DNA of 52,276 nucleotides from an uncultured Thermoleophilia bacterium (GTDB lineage: Bacteria > Actinomycetota > Thermoleophilia > UBA2241): contig CAIYOD010000118.1 of the NCBI GenBank assembly GCA_903927755.1, positions 1 through 52,276 of the forward strand, written 5' to 3'. How positions within the stretch are numbered: the first letter of the stretch is position 1; each line of letters opens with the position of its first letter. The notes under the pieces were generated by a model. The model searched no databases and had not been told where the DNA came from. It saw only the letters and a list, made by a program, of their open reading frames with translations. The position numbers and the translations under genes were made by a program. Positions 36,215-43,787 of the stretch are shown one piece after another.

Positions 36215-37612
36215 GTGAGCAAGATCTGGACCCGGATGGGTGACGGCCAAGCCGTCGAGATGACTCCCGATGAGCTCCGTCAAGACATCATCGAGGCGTC
36301 CGAGGACGCCGCCGACAAGGGCAATGTCCCACCGCTTGAAGAGCGCGAGATCGAGAAGCTCGTCGAGATCTTCTCCGCACCCTGGCGCGTGATCGGCGTC
36401 GAACCCGGTCACGAGGTACCACTGACCAAAGACGAAACGGCGTGCACTCTCGTCTCATCGCAGCTCTCGAGCGGTGCCCACCTTCCGATAAGCCGCGAAG
36501 CCGCGGTTGAGATCTTCGAGCGAGTCTTCGCCTTCGACACCATGGAGCTTGGCTGGATCGACTACTCGTTCAAGCAGGCCAAGCCCATGGTCTCGCTCGA
36601 CCAGGTCTCCATCGAGCGCCTGCTCGCGACGACCGTGTTCCCCATCCTGTACGGCGCCATGCCGAACATGGGGCTCTATTACACTCCTGACGGGCCGTTC
36701 ACCAACCCGGCCGACCTTCTCGGCATGATGAAGGTCGAAGAGGCGCGCGAGATGCAGATGAAGGCCTCCGAGCTGTGCGAAGAGGACATGGTCTTCGTCT
36801 GCAAGCGCATGGCCGAGATCGGCGCTGACGGCATCGACTTCGACACCACCGCTTCGGCGGGTGATGCTGATTTCCTCGCAGTGCTCCGGACCGTCGAAGA
36901 GCTCAAGAAGACCACCAACCTCGGCATCGAGGTCGGGATGTCCGGCGAGTTCGTCCTGGGCATGCATGGCGAGGTCGACTACAAGGGCACCAGACTTGCC
37001 GGCCTGTGGCCGCACCAGCAGCTCAAGGTCGTCGAGCAGGCGGGCGCCGACATCTTCGGTCCGGTGGTCAACACCAAGACCAACAAGTCGGCTCCCTGGA
37101 ACGTGGCTCGCGCTGTGACCTTCGTCAAGGAAGTCTGCAAGCAGTCCACCATCCCGATCCATGCCAACGTCGGTATGGGCGTGGGTGGCACGCCGATGTT
37201 CGAGACCCCGCCAGTGGACGCCCTCAGCCGCGCGAGTGTCGCGATGGTCGAGATCGCCAAAGTTGACGGGTTGTAGGTAGGTGTGGGCGACCCCTTCGGA
37301 ATGTCCCTGACCCACGCGATCGCGTCCGGAATGGGTGGCATTCGTACCGCTGGAGATCTGGTGGCACGCATGCAGCTCAACTATCGGATGAAACTCCCCG
37401 CGGCGAAGAAGTACGTCGCGGACAAGCTCCACGTGAGTCCGTTCGACCTGTCGGACTCCACCGTGATGCGTCAGTTGCGTGAAGAGCTCGACATCGGCCT
37501 CATCGAGGCCGTCCCCGGCCTGGCCAAGGGCCTGGCGGCGAAGGATCACATCGCCAAACTCCTGGACATCAAGATCGACGCCGTGGAGAAGCTCAGGGAG
37601 AAGATGGCCTGA
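36215..37612 (+). CDS. mtbB: Dimethylamine:corrinoid methyltransferase MtbB, with in-frame TAG read as pyrrolysine
   Basis: A 465-residue protein if the TAG at 37274-37276 is decoded; codon 354 of 466. Text on both sides fits one family: GVDGL-type KVDGL before the TAG and [21 protein letters not shown] directly after it, in the same frame, ending in [10 protein letters not shown]. The N-terminal part has [20 protein letters not shown] and the centre has [19 protein letters not shown] and [20 protein letters not shown]. Length and TAG position agree with archaeal and bacterial MtbB, where the residue is pyrrolysine in the active site and binds the methylamine. The product transfers a methyl group from dimethylamine to the corrinoid protein encoded just downstream. 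The GTG start has GGAGGTG upstream. Confidence 0.93.
37274..37276 (+). other. In-frame amber codon, predicted pyrrolysine
   Basis: The codon between ...GAC GGG TTG and GTA GGT GTG is TAG. Removing it as a stop joins two parts of one known protein family without any other change. The downstream part (112 codons) has no ribosome site of its own; its first ATG is 13 codons in, inside the conserved [11 protein letters not shown] segment, so separate translation would give a non-functional fragment. Confidence 0.88.
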
Positions 37613-37672
37613 CCGGCGCGTCTCGCGCCGGCTTCCGAAGACTTGTCCAGACTGACCGCTGGAGGTCACAGC

Positions 37673-38317
37673 ATGGCAAATGAAGACTTCTACACCGAAG
37701 CACAGGGAGCGATTCGCGCCTGCGACAGGGCCGCAGCCACAGATGTGGCGACTAGAGCCCTCGCCGCAGGTATGGCTCCCGGGGATGTACTGAAGAACGG
37801 CTTCATCCCCGGCATCTCGAAGATGGGCGACCTCTTTGAGCGCGGCGAGGTGTTCCTGCCCGAGCTCGTCCTGGCGGCGGACGCTATGACGGGCGCTGCC
37901 GAGGTATGCAACGCGGCCCTGCCCGAGGGCGAGGCAGAGAAGAAGGGCACCGTCGTCATCGGCACCGTCCAGGGCGATGTGCACGACATTGGGAAGACCA
38001 TCGTCGTGGCGTTCCTGCGCGCCAACGGCTACGACGTGACCGATCTCGGCCGAGACATCTCGGGCGACAAGTTCATCGCGGCTGCAGAGGAGCTCAACGC
38101 GGACGTCATCGGCATGAGCGCTCTGCTCACGACGACCATGCGCGAGCAGACTCGCGTGATTGAGGCCCTCAAGGCCGCTGGTGTTCGCGACAAGTACAAA
38201 GTCATCGTCGGCGGTGGCGCTTGCACCGAGCAGTGGGCTGACAAGATCGGCGCCGACGCGTATGCCGAGGACGCCAACGACGGCGTGCGCAAGATCAACC
38301 AGCTGACTGGCAACTGA
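37673..38317 (+). CDS. mtbC: Dimethylamine corrinoid protein MtbC-type
   Basis: A 214-residue cobalamin-binding protein. The N-terminal helical cap is about residues 5-85 (with LFERGEVFLPELVLAADAM), and the Rossmann-like domain follows with the base-off cobalamin motif GDVHDIGKT (His about residue 108), MSALLTTTM, and VIVGGGA. It accepts the methyl group from MtbB and hands it to a second methyltransferase. It lies 60 bases downstream of mtbB with GGAGG eight bases before the ATG. MtaC/MttC-type proteins are close relatives; the MtbC label rests on its pairing with mtbB. Confidence 0.9.
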   Translation: MANEDFYTEAQGAIRACDRAAATDVATRALAAGMAPGDVLKNGFIPGISKMGDLFERGEVFLPELVLAADAMTGAAEVCNAALPEGEAEKKGTVVIGTVQGDVHDIGKTIVVAFLRANGYDVTDLGRDISGDKFIAAAEELNADVIGMSALLTTTMREQTRVIEALKAAGVRDKYKVIVGGGACTEQWADKIGADAYAEDANDGVRKINQLTGN

Positions 38318-38357
38318 GGCGGAGCCCGACCTTGAAGCGTCCATGAGGCAAGTGACC

Positions 38358-38390
38358 CCCGCCCACAGCGGGCGGTCCGCAACATGCGGA
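38358..38390 (+). terminator. Two small hairpins after mtbC
   Basis: CCCGC-N5-GCGGG (38358-38372) and TCCGC-AACAT-GCGGA (38376-38390) lie about 40-70 bases after the mtbC stop. They are probably part of the transcript end. Confidence 0.4.
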
Positions 38391-38501
38391 ACCGAGACCG
38401 GCGGCTCTTCGCACCCCTTCGTTGAGCTCGCCGCCTCGCCGCGGCGGCGCTGCGCACCCCCTGATCGCATCGCCCCTGCGTCGTCTCGGCTGGATCAGGC
38501 A

Positions 38502-38532
38502 CGGCGGCGGAGGTCCCCCACCTCCGCCGTCG
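38502..38532. terminator. Strong hairpin in the gap after mtbC
   Basis: A 13-bp stem (one G-T pair) around a five-C loop: CGGCGGCGGAGGT pairs with ACCTCCGCCGTCG. No T-run follows. It lies about 185 bases downstream of mtbC and could end the island transcript. Confidence 0.55.
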
Positions 38533-38900
38533 CCTGTTCCCGAGAGGCCACCCTTCGGGCCAATGCCGAAGCGTGGTCCGATGTCACGTCCGCATAACCA
38601 CGGGGGTCCCTGTGACGTTTCGTCAGGTGGTGGACCACGGTGAGGCGGTGTAGTGCCTCCACGAGGAGACGTTCTCCGCTATGAGCCGCGGAGTGGGGTG
38701 CAAGTGTTGTGTCGGGTTGGCCGAAGGCGCCCTCTTCACACGACCCTGGCTCGGCGAGCTCCCCGATGAAGGATGGCAACACGAGCGCCCGGCGCCTCGG
38801 CAACTGTCACTACACCCGCGTAGGCGCCGAGAGGGGCGTCAAGTGGGAGAACACGTCACCGGGATGCGACTTGGTGACATGGGATTGACGCTCGCTCAGG

Positions 38901-39248
38901 TCATGTGGGCTCGTTACGGCTTGGCGGGAGTCCGGCGGCTCTCGCTATCGATTCGAAGCCGTGGACGGTACGTCGCACCGCTTTGAAGGCCACGACCCAG
39001 GTGCTCACAGCCGCCAGGGCGATCCACCCCGCCGCTTCGGCGTTGATGCCGAACCCGTTGCTCCAGAGGTCGAACGCCGTCAGCGGTATGGTGATCGCCA
39101 GGAGACCGCCGATGGCCGCGAGACGGATGAAGAAATTGACCGCGATGGGGGTCACCGACTCGAGGATCTTCTTGTTGACCACGACCACCAGCGCCCACAG
39201 CGCGGTCATGCCGAAGGCGGCGGCGATCCAGATGGAGTAGGTGCTCGT
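38901..39248 (-). pseudogene. EamA/DMT-family transporter, 5' remnant truncated at the island edge
   Basis: The minus-strand text STYSIWIAAAFGMTALWALVV, NKKILESVTPIAVNFFIRLA and AFDLWSNGFGINAEAAGWIA matches the first three helices of an EamA transporter (about 300 residues when whole). The match fades after STWVVAF, about 38985-39005, and the frame runs into unrelated residues to a stop at 38901. The expected first codon is ACG (39246-39248) with no ATG, GTG or TTG in frame upstream; the first ATG (39209) lies inside helix 1. The gene is therefore probably dead, cut by the rearrangement that brought in the island. Confidence 0.6.
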
Positions 39249-39340
39249 GACGACCCCCCGAGGCTCCTGCGCAGTCTACCTCGGCAGGTATACTGCCCGG
39301 AACGCGTATCCCTGCGCAGGCGGCGCAGAGTGGAGGACAC

Positions 39341-39877
39341 ATGAAGACGTCAGTGGGCAAGACCAAGCTCGAACTCGCCAGCGGTGACATCACCGATCTC
39401 GAGGTGGACGCGATCGTCGTTCCCGCCTCCACGGAGCTGTGGATGGACCACGGTGTCGCCGCGGCCGTCAAGCGCGCCGGCGGCGAAGCCGTCGAGAAGG
39501 AGGCCGTGCTGCAGGGGCCCGTGAAGGTCGGCGAAGCCGTCGTCACCACGGGCCACGACCTCAAAGCGCGCTGGGTCATCCATGTCGCGCTCACGGACGC
39601 CGGTCCCACGGCGGACGCCGGCGCCCTCACCGCCGCGACGCATGCCGCTCTGGCGGCGGCCGAGCGCTCCCATGCCCGCTCCGTCGCGCTGCCGGCGCTC
39701 GGAACGGGCGCCTGCGCGTTCCCGCTCTACCAGTGCGCCAGCCTCATGGTCGGCGAGGTCGTCACGTACCTCAAGGCGCACCCGCACACCGCGTTGCGCC
39801 ACGTGATGCTGTCGGTCTACGACGACGCGGCGAGGGCGGCGTTCAAGAACGCCATGGCCGGCATCAGCCGGATCTAG
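39341..39877 (+). CDS. Macrodomain protein (ADP-ribose-binding/hydrolase family)
   Basis: A 178-residue macrodomain. LASGDITDLEVDAIVVPAS corresponds to the ADP-ribose contact GDIT-x-x-x-VDAIVNAAN, HGVAAAVKRAGG follows the phosphate loop, and LPALGTGACAFPLYQCA is the second ligand loop. The Asn of the NAAN motif is replaced by Ser (PAS), so hydrolase activity may be altered. The ATG at 39341 follows GGAGGA. It is the first intact gene to the right of the island, with flank-like high GC content. The stop is TAG. Confidence 0.88.
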   Translation: MKTSVGKTKLELASGDITDLEVDAIVVPASTELWMDHGVAAAVKRAGGEAVEKEAVLQGPVKVGEAVVTTGHDLKARWVIHVALTDAGPTADAGALTAATHAALAAAERSHARSVALPALGTGACAFPLYQCASLMVGEVVTYLKAHPHTALRHVMLSVYDDAARAAFKNAMAGISRI

Positions 39878-39901
39878 CAGCCGGCGGCGCCTGCTCCGCC
39901 G

Positions 39902-41521
39902 ATGGTCCCCTCACCCTTGCTGGGATCGACGGCGGGGACCGAGCAGGCGCTCGTCCTGCTGCTCATCATCGCCGCGGCCGTCGCCGTGCTGGCGCGGCGC
40001 ATCGGCGTCCCGTACATCATCGGGCTCGTGCTCGTGGGGCTGGTCGTCGGCCTCGCCCTGCAACTGGAGTCGCTGCGGCTCTCGAGCGACCTCGTCTTCT
40101 ATGTCTTCCTTCCGATCCTGCTGTTCGAGTCGGGGTACAAGCTGGAGGCGGCGCTGCTCAGGGACCAGTGGCGGCGCATCGCCGCCCTCGCCATCCCCGG
40201 CGTCCTCGTCGCCTTTGTGCTCACTGCCGTCGGCGTGCACCTGCTGGGCGGCCTCGCCTGGTCGATCGCGCTGCTGTTCGGAGCGTTGATCGCCGCCACC
40301 GACCCGGTCAGTGTGGTCGCCCTGTTCCGCAAGCTCGGTGTGTCGGAACGTCTCACCACGCTCGTCGAGGCCGAGAGCCTGTTCAACGATGGCGGTGCCG
40401 CGGTGCTCTTCGCCGTCGTCCTCGCGGTGGTCGTCGACGGCCGTGCCTTCTCTCCGGGCTGGGCCATCGGTTCGTTCCTGTGGATGGCGCTCGGCGGCAC
40501 CGTCGTAGGCCTCGCCGTCGGCTACGGCGCTTCCTGGATCCACCGGCGGCTGGACGACCATCTCATCGAGATCACGCTCTCGACGATCGTCGCCTACGGA
40601 TCGTTTCTGCTCGCCCAGGCGCTCGGCATGTCCGGCGTCGTGGCATGCGTGACGGCGGCGATCGTCCTCGGCAACCTGGGTCGCAGGCGCACGATGAGCC
40701 CCGTGACGAGAGTGACGCTCACCACGGTCTGGGACTACGCGGCGTTCGTCGCCAACTCGCTGATCTTCCTGCTCATCGGCCTGAGCGTGCATCTGGACCT
40801 GATCTTGGAGCACCTCGGCACGGTCCTGATCGCCTTCGTCGTCGTCATCGTCGCGCGGGCGGTCACCGTCTACGGATTCGGGGCGTTCGCGAGGTTGTTC
40901 GGGGCCGGCCCACCCCTTCGCTGGCAGCACCTGCTGGTCTGGGGCGGGCTCAGGGGGACGATCGCGCTCGCGCTGGTGCTCAGCGTGCCGGCGGCGGCCA
41001 CCGGGCGCTCCGAGCTGGTGACCGTGACGTTCGGGGTCGTCCTGCTGTCACTGCTGGTGCAGGGGCTGACGATACCGTGGCTGACCCGCCGGCTGGGTCT
41101 CGCCGGCGAGGCGCGGTCGGCCGGCGAGCGCGACCGTGAGGTCCTGCTCGACGGCTTCGTGCGCGCGCACGAGGAGCTCGTGCGGCTCGAGGACGCCGGC
41201 GTGGTGGGCCGCGTGGAGCGCAGAGACCTGGAGCGCGTCATCGACGCCGGCGAGACGAGCGTGTTCGAGGGCCTGCCGCCGCTGGTGGACGAGCCGATCC
41301 GTGGGGAGGACGGCCTGCTCGTGGAGCGCATCGGCGCGCTCGTCGCGCAGCGCCGGCGTGTCGACGCGCTGCTTCACGGAGGCGCGGTCACCGCCGGGGC
41401 GGCGGCGTCGCTGAACGCCGCGATCGACGGCCGCATCGCCGCGCTGGCATCGCGGCTCGGCGAGGAGGCCGATGCGAGCGCCGGCCCGCCGGGCCCGCCG
41501 GCGAAGCCGCGGGACTCCTAG
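39902..41521 (+). CDS. Cation/proton antiporter, CPA1 (NhaP-like) family
   Basis: A 539-residue membrane protein with about 12 hydrophobic segments. The ion-binding region GALIAATDPVSVVALFRKLG is characteristic of CPA1 exchangers (ATDPV), and VEAESLFNDGGAAVLF gives the second acidic helix. A cytoplasmic tail of about 140 residues with acidic helices follows the last helix. Na+ or K+ is exchanged for H+. The ATG at 39902 lies 24 bases after the macrodomain stop, so the two may be co-transcribed. The stop is TAG within a CTAG shared with the convergent gene. Confidence 0.92.
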   Translation: MVPSPLLGSTAGTEQALVLLLIIAAAVAVLARRIGVPYIIGLVLVGLVVGLALQLESLRLSSDLVFYVFLPILLFESGYKLEAALLRDQWRRIAALAIPGVLVAFVLTAVGVHLLGGLAWSIALLFGALIAATDPVSVVALFRKLGVSERLTTLVEAESLFNDGGAAVLFAVVLAVVVDGRAFSPGWAIGSFLWMALGGTVVGLAVGYGASWIHRRLDDHLIEITLSTIVAYGSFLLAQALGMSGVVACVTAAIVLGNLGRRRTMSPVTRVTLTTVWDYAAFVANSLIFLLIGLSVHLDLILEHLGTVLIAFVVVIVARAVTVYGFGAFARLFGAGPPLRWQHLLVWGGLRGTIALALVLSVPAAATGRSELVTVTFGVVLLSLLVQGLTIPWLTRRLGLAGEARSAGERDREVLLDGFVRAHEELVRLEDAGVVGRVERRDLERVIDAGETSVFEGLPPLVDEPIRGEDGLLVERIGALVAQRRRVDALLHGGAVTAGAAASLNAAIDGRIAALASRLGEEADASAGPPGPPAKPRDS

Positions 41522-42693
41522 ACGGACTCGCCGGGCGCGCGCACTTCCGCGTCCCGGCCGAACACCGCCTTGATCAGGAACGGCGCCAGGATGGTCGTCG
41601 CCAGCACCATGCCCAGGATGGCGGCGTAGACGTCGTCGCCGATCGCGCCCTCGGCGAGGGCGAACCCGGCGACGACGATGCCCACCTCGCCGCGCGGTGT
41701 CATGCCGACGCCGACCTCGCGCGCGATCTGCCGGCCCTCTGCGCGCGCGCCGACCATCCCGCCGAGGTACTTGGTCGCCACGGCGAGCGCCGTGAACACC
41801 GCGACCGCCAGGAGCACCGACGGCTGCGCGAACGCGCCGAAGTCGAGATAGGTGCCCATGAGCACGAAGAAGAACGGCGTGAAGAACCAGGCGAGCGGTT
41901 CGAAGCGCTTGACGATGCCGGTGTGCTGGCGCAGTTCGCTCATGGTGAGCCCTGCGATGAAGGCGCCGACGATCGCCGCCAGGCCGATGTAGTCGGCGAG
42001 CAGCGAGAGCGCAAGCGTGAGCACGACGCCGATCTCGAAGAGGATCGAGACCTTGAGGTCCTTCAGCCAGTCGCGCAGGCGGACCACGAGGCGCGGGCCG
42101 AAGAAGCCGAACAGGCCGACGTAGGCGATCGCCTCGACGATCAGCAGCGCCAGGTTGAAGAAGTCGAAGCTGCCGCTGGTGGCGCCGGCGACCACGACGA
42201 GGACGATGAGGCCGAGCACGTCGTCGAGGACTGCGGCCGCGAGGATGATGCGCACCGAGCGGCGCTCGTGGTGCCCGAGTTCGCGCAGCGCGCGGACGGT
42301 GATGCCGACGGAGGTGGCGGTAAGCGCCGTCGCCATGAAGAGCGCGGAGCTCGAGCCCCAGCCGAAGAGGAGGCCGACCAGCGCGCCGCCGACGAAGGGC
42401 AGGACCGCGCCGAGCACGGCGACCTTGATCGCCGCGGCGCGCGTCTCCATGAGCTCTTCCATGTGGGTCTCGAGCCCGGCCATGAACAGCAGCATGATGA
42501 CGCCCAGCTCGGCCATCGCGTCCATGACTTCGCTTGAGTGCACCAGGTCCAGGAGTTGCGGCCCGAGGATCGCCCCGGCGAGCAGTTCGCCGACCACCAC
42601 TGGCAGCTTGAGGCGCGCGAACACGTGGCCGAGCAGGCGCGCACCGGCGAAGGCGAGGAACAGCATCAGCAAGGCGTTGGCGTGACCCGACAC
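41518..42693 (-). CDS. Cation/proton antiporter, CPA2 (KefB-like) family
   Basis: A 391-residue membrane protein with about 12 hydrophobic segments. VVGELLAGAILGPQLLDLVH and LGVIMLLFMAGLETHMEEL are typical of CPA2 exchangers, and FFTPFFFVLMGTYLDFGAF marks the C-terminal half. No nucleotide-binding domain is attached. It is convergent with the CPA1 gene and the two stop codons share the sequence CTAG. It resembles the island antiporter at 29471 in family but not closely in sequence. Confidence 0.93.
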   Translation of the reverse strand: MSGHANALLMLFLAFAGARLLGHVFARLKLPVVVGELLAGAILGPQLLDLVHSSEVMDAMAELGVIMLLFMAGLETHMEELMETRAAAIKVAVLGAVLPFVGGALVGLLFGWGSSSALFMATALTATSVGITVRALRELGHHERRSVRIILAAAVLDDVLGLIVLVVVAGATSGSFDFFNLALLIVEAIAYVGLFGFFGPRLVVRLRDWLKDLKVSILFEIGVVLTLALSLLADYIGLAAIVGAFIAGLTMSELRQHTGIVKRFEPLAWFFTPFFFVLMGTYLDFGAFAQPSVLLAVAVFTALAVATKYLGGMVGARAEGRQIAREVGVGMTPRGEVGIVVAGFALAEGAIGDDVYAAILGMVLATTILAPFLIKAVFGRDAEVRAPGESV

Positions 42694-42785
42694 GGCGGCT
42701 CCCCCGGTCGTGGTGGTCGCGGCGGTGCCGCGGGGCGTGCGCGAGCGTGCGGTATTCTACCCCCACTGCACGCCAAGGAGGGCAC

Positions 42786-43787
42786 ATGAGCGGCACCTTG
42801 ACCGACGTCGCCGGCCTCTCGGTCGGCCACTGGACCGACCTCGAGGCGGCGACCGGCTGCACCGTCGTCCTGTGCGGCGAGGAGGGCTCGGTGGCCGGCG
42901 TGGAAGTGCGCGGCTCGGCGCCGGGGACCCGGGAGACCGACCTGCTCGACCCCGTGAACGCCGTGCAGCGCGTCCACGCCGTCCTCATCGGCGGCGGCAG
43001 CGCCTTTGGTCTCGATGCCGCGAGCGGCGTGATGCGCTGGCTCGAGGCGCGCGGGCGCGGTGTGGAGGTCGGCGGGGTGCGCGTGCCGCTGGTCCCCGCC
43101 GCCGTGCTCTTCGACTTGCTCGTCGGGCGGCCCGGCGTGCGCCCGGACGGCGCCGCCGGCGAGGCCGCCTGCGAGGCAGCGTCGACGGCGCCGGTGCCCC
43201 AGGGCTGCGTCGGCGCCGGTACGGGGGCCACCGTGGGCAAGATGTTCGGCTTCGAGTGCGCCACCAAGAGCGGCCTCGGCTCGGCGAGCATCGGGCTGTC
43301 CGGCGGCGTGACCGTCGGCGCGCTCGCAGCCGTGAACGCCGCCGGCGACGTCATCGACCCGGCGCGTGGCGAGATCGTTGCCGGTCCGCGCCTTCCCGAG
43401 GGTGGGTTCGCCTGCACCAGCGAGTGGCTCTGCGAGCGCGCGGCCGAGATCGGCATCGGCGGCAGCACCACCCTGGCCGTGGTGGCCACGGACGCCGTGC
43501 TCACCAAGGTCGAGGCGACCAAGGTCGCGCGCATGGCGCACGACGGGCTCGCGCGCACGATCGACCCCGTCCACACGATGCTCGACGGCGACACCGTGTT
43601 CGCGCTGGCGACCGGCGCCGCCGGGATACCGGCCGACGTGACCGCGGTCGGCGCCGCGGCGGCGACCGCGCTCGCGCAGGCGGTGCTGGCGGCGGTCGCG
43701 AGCGCCACAGGGCTCGCCGGCATCCCCGCCGCCGGCGAGCTGGGCGCGGCCGGGGATGCGGGCCGCGCCGGCGAGACCGCCCGATGA
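42786..43787 (+). CDS. P1-family peptidase (DmpA/NylC-like, N-terminal nucleophile)
   Basis: A 333-residue protein. TDVAGLSVGHWTD begins the fold, VLIGGGSAFGLDAASGVMRWLE is the family signature, GAGTGATVGKMFG follows, and GIGGSTTLAVVATDAVL contains the auto-cleavage/nucleophile region, where the Thr after GGS is the likely N-terminal nucleophile. Such enzymes act on peptides, D-amino acid amides or oligoamides after self-cleavage. Its stop overlaps the ATG of the next gene (ATGA), so a joint role with the ornithine-cyclodeaminase-like protein in amino acid or amide metabolism is plausible. The ATG at 42786 follows AAGGAGG. Confidence 0.9.
   Translation: MSGTLTDVAGLSVGHWTDLEAATGCTVVLCGEEGSVAGVEVRGSAPGTRETDLLDPVNAVQRVHAVLIGGGSAFGLDAASGVMRWLEARGRGVEVGGVRVPLVPAAVLFDLLVGRPGVRPDGAAGEAACEAASTAPVPQGCVGAGTGATVGKMFGFECATKSGLGSASIGLSGGVTVGALAAVNAAGDVIDPARGEIVAGPRLPEGGFACTSEWLCERAAEIGIGGSTTLAVVATDAVLTKVEATKVARMAHDGLARTIDPVHTMLDGDTVFALATGAAGIPADVTAVGAAAATALAQAVLAAVASATGLAGIPAAGELGAAGDAGRAGETAR

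Larger units (their letters stand above)
38318..38900. other. Gene-poor right edge of the island
   Basis: About 580 bases without a recognisable gene. Open frames exist on both strands, but none shows family motifs. The hairpins above lie in its first part. The GC content rises toward the right. I saw no integrase or obvious direct repeat shared with the left edge. Confidence 0.5.
18970..39000. other. Compositional island carrying the methylamine/oxidoreductase cluster
   Basis: From just after sdhB to the broken EamA gene the DNA is less GC-rich than both flanks, gene content is purely catabolic, and the ends are gene-poor with remnants (19.3 kb small ORF, 30.7 kb MttB, 39.0 kb EamA). These signs support acquisition by horizontal transfer. 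No integrase, transposase or terminal repeat was recognised, so the mechanism and exact ends are unknown. Confidence 0.55.

Noticed and set aside
37283-37612. A separate small gene downstream of a TAG-terminated mtbB
   Set aside because: It has no ribosome site, is in the same frame as mtbB, and encodes the conserved C-terminal part of the same family beginning immediately after the TAG.
38495-38803. Minus-strand open frame in the right island edge
   Set aside because: No recognisable family, no ribosome site and a strong hairpin inside it; most likely non-coding.
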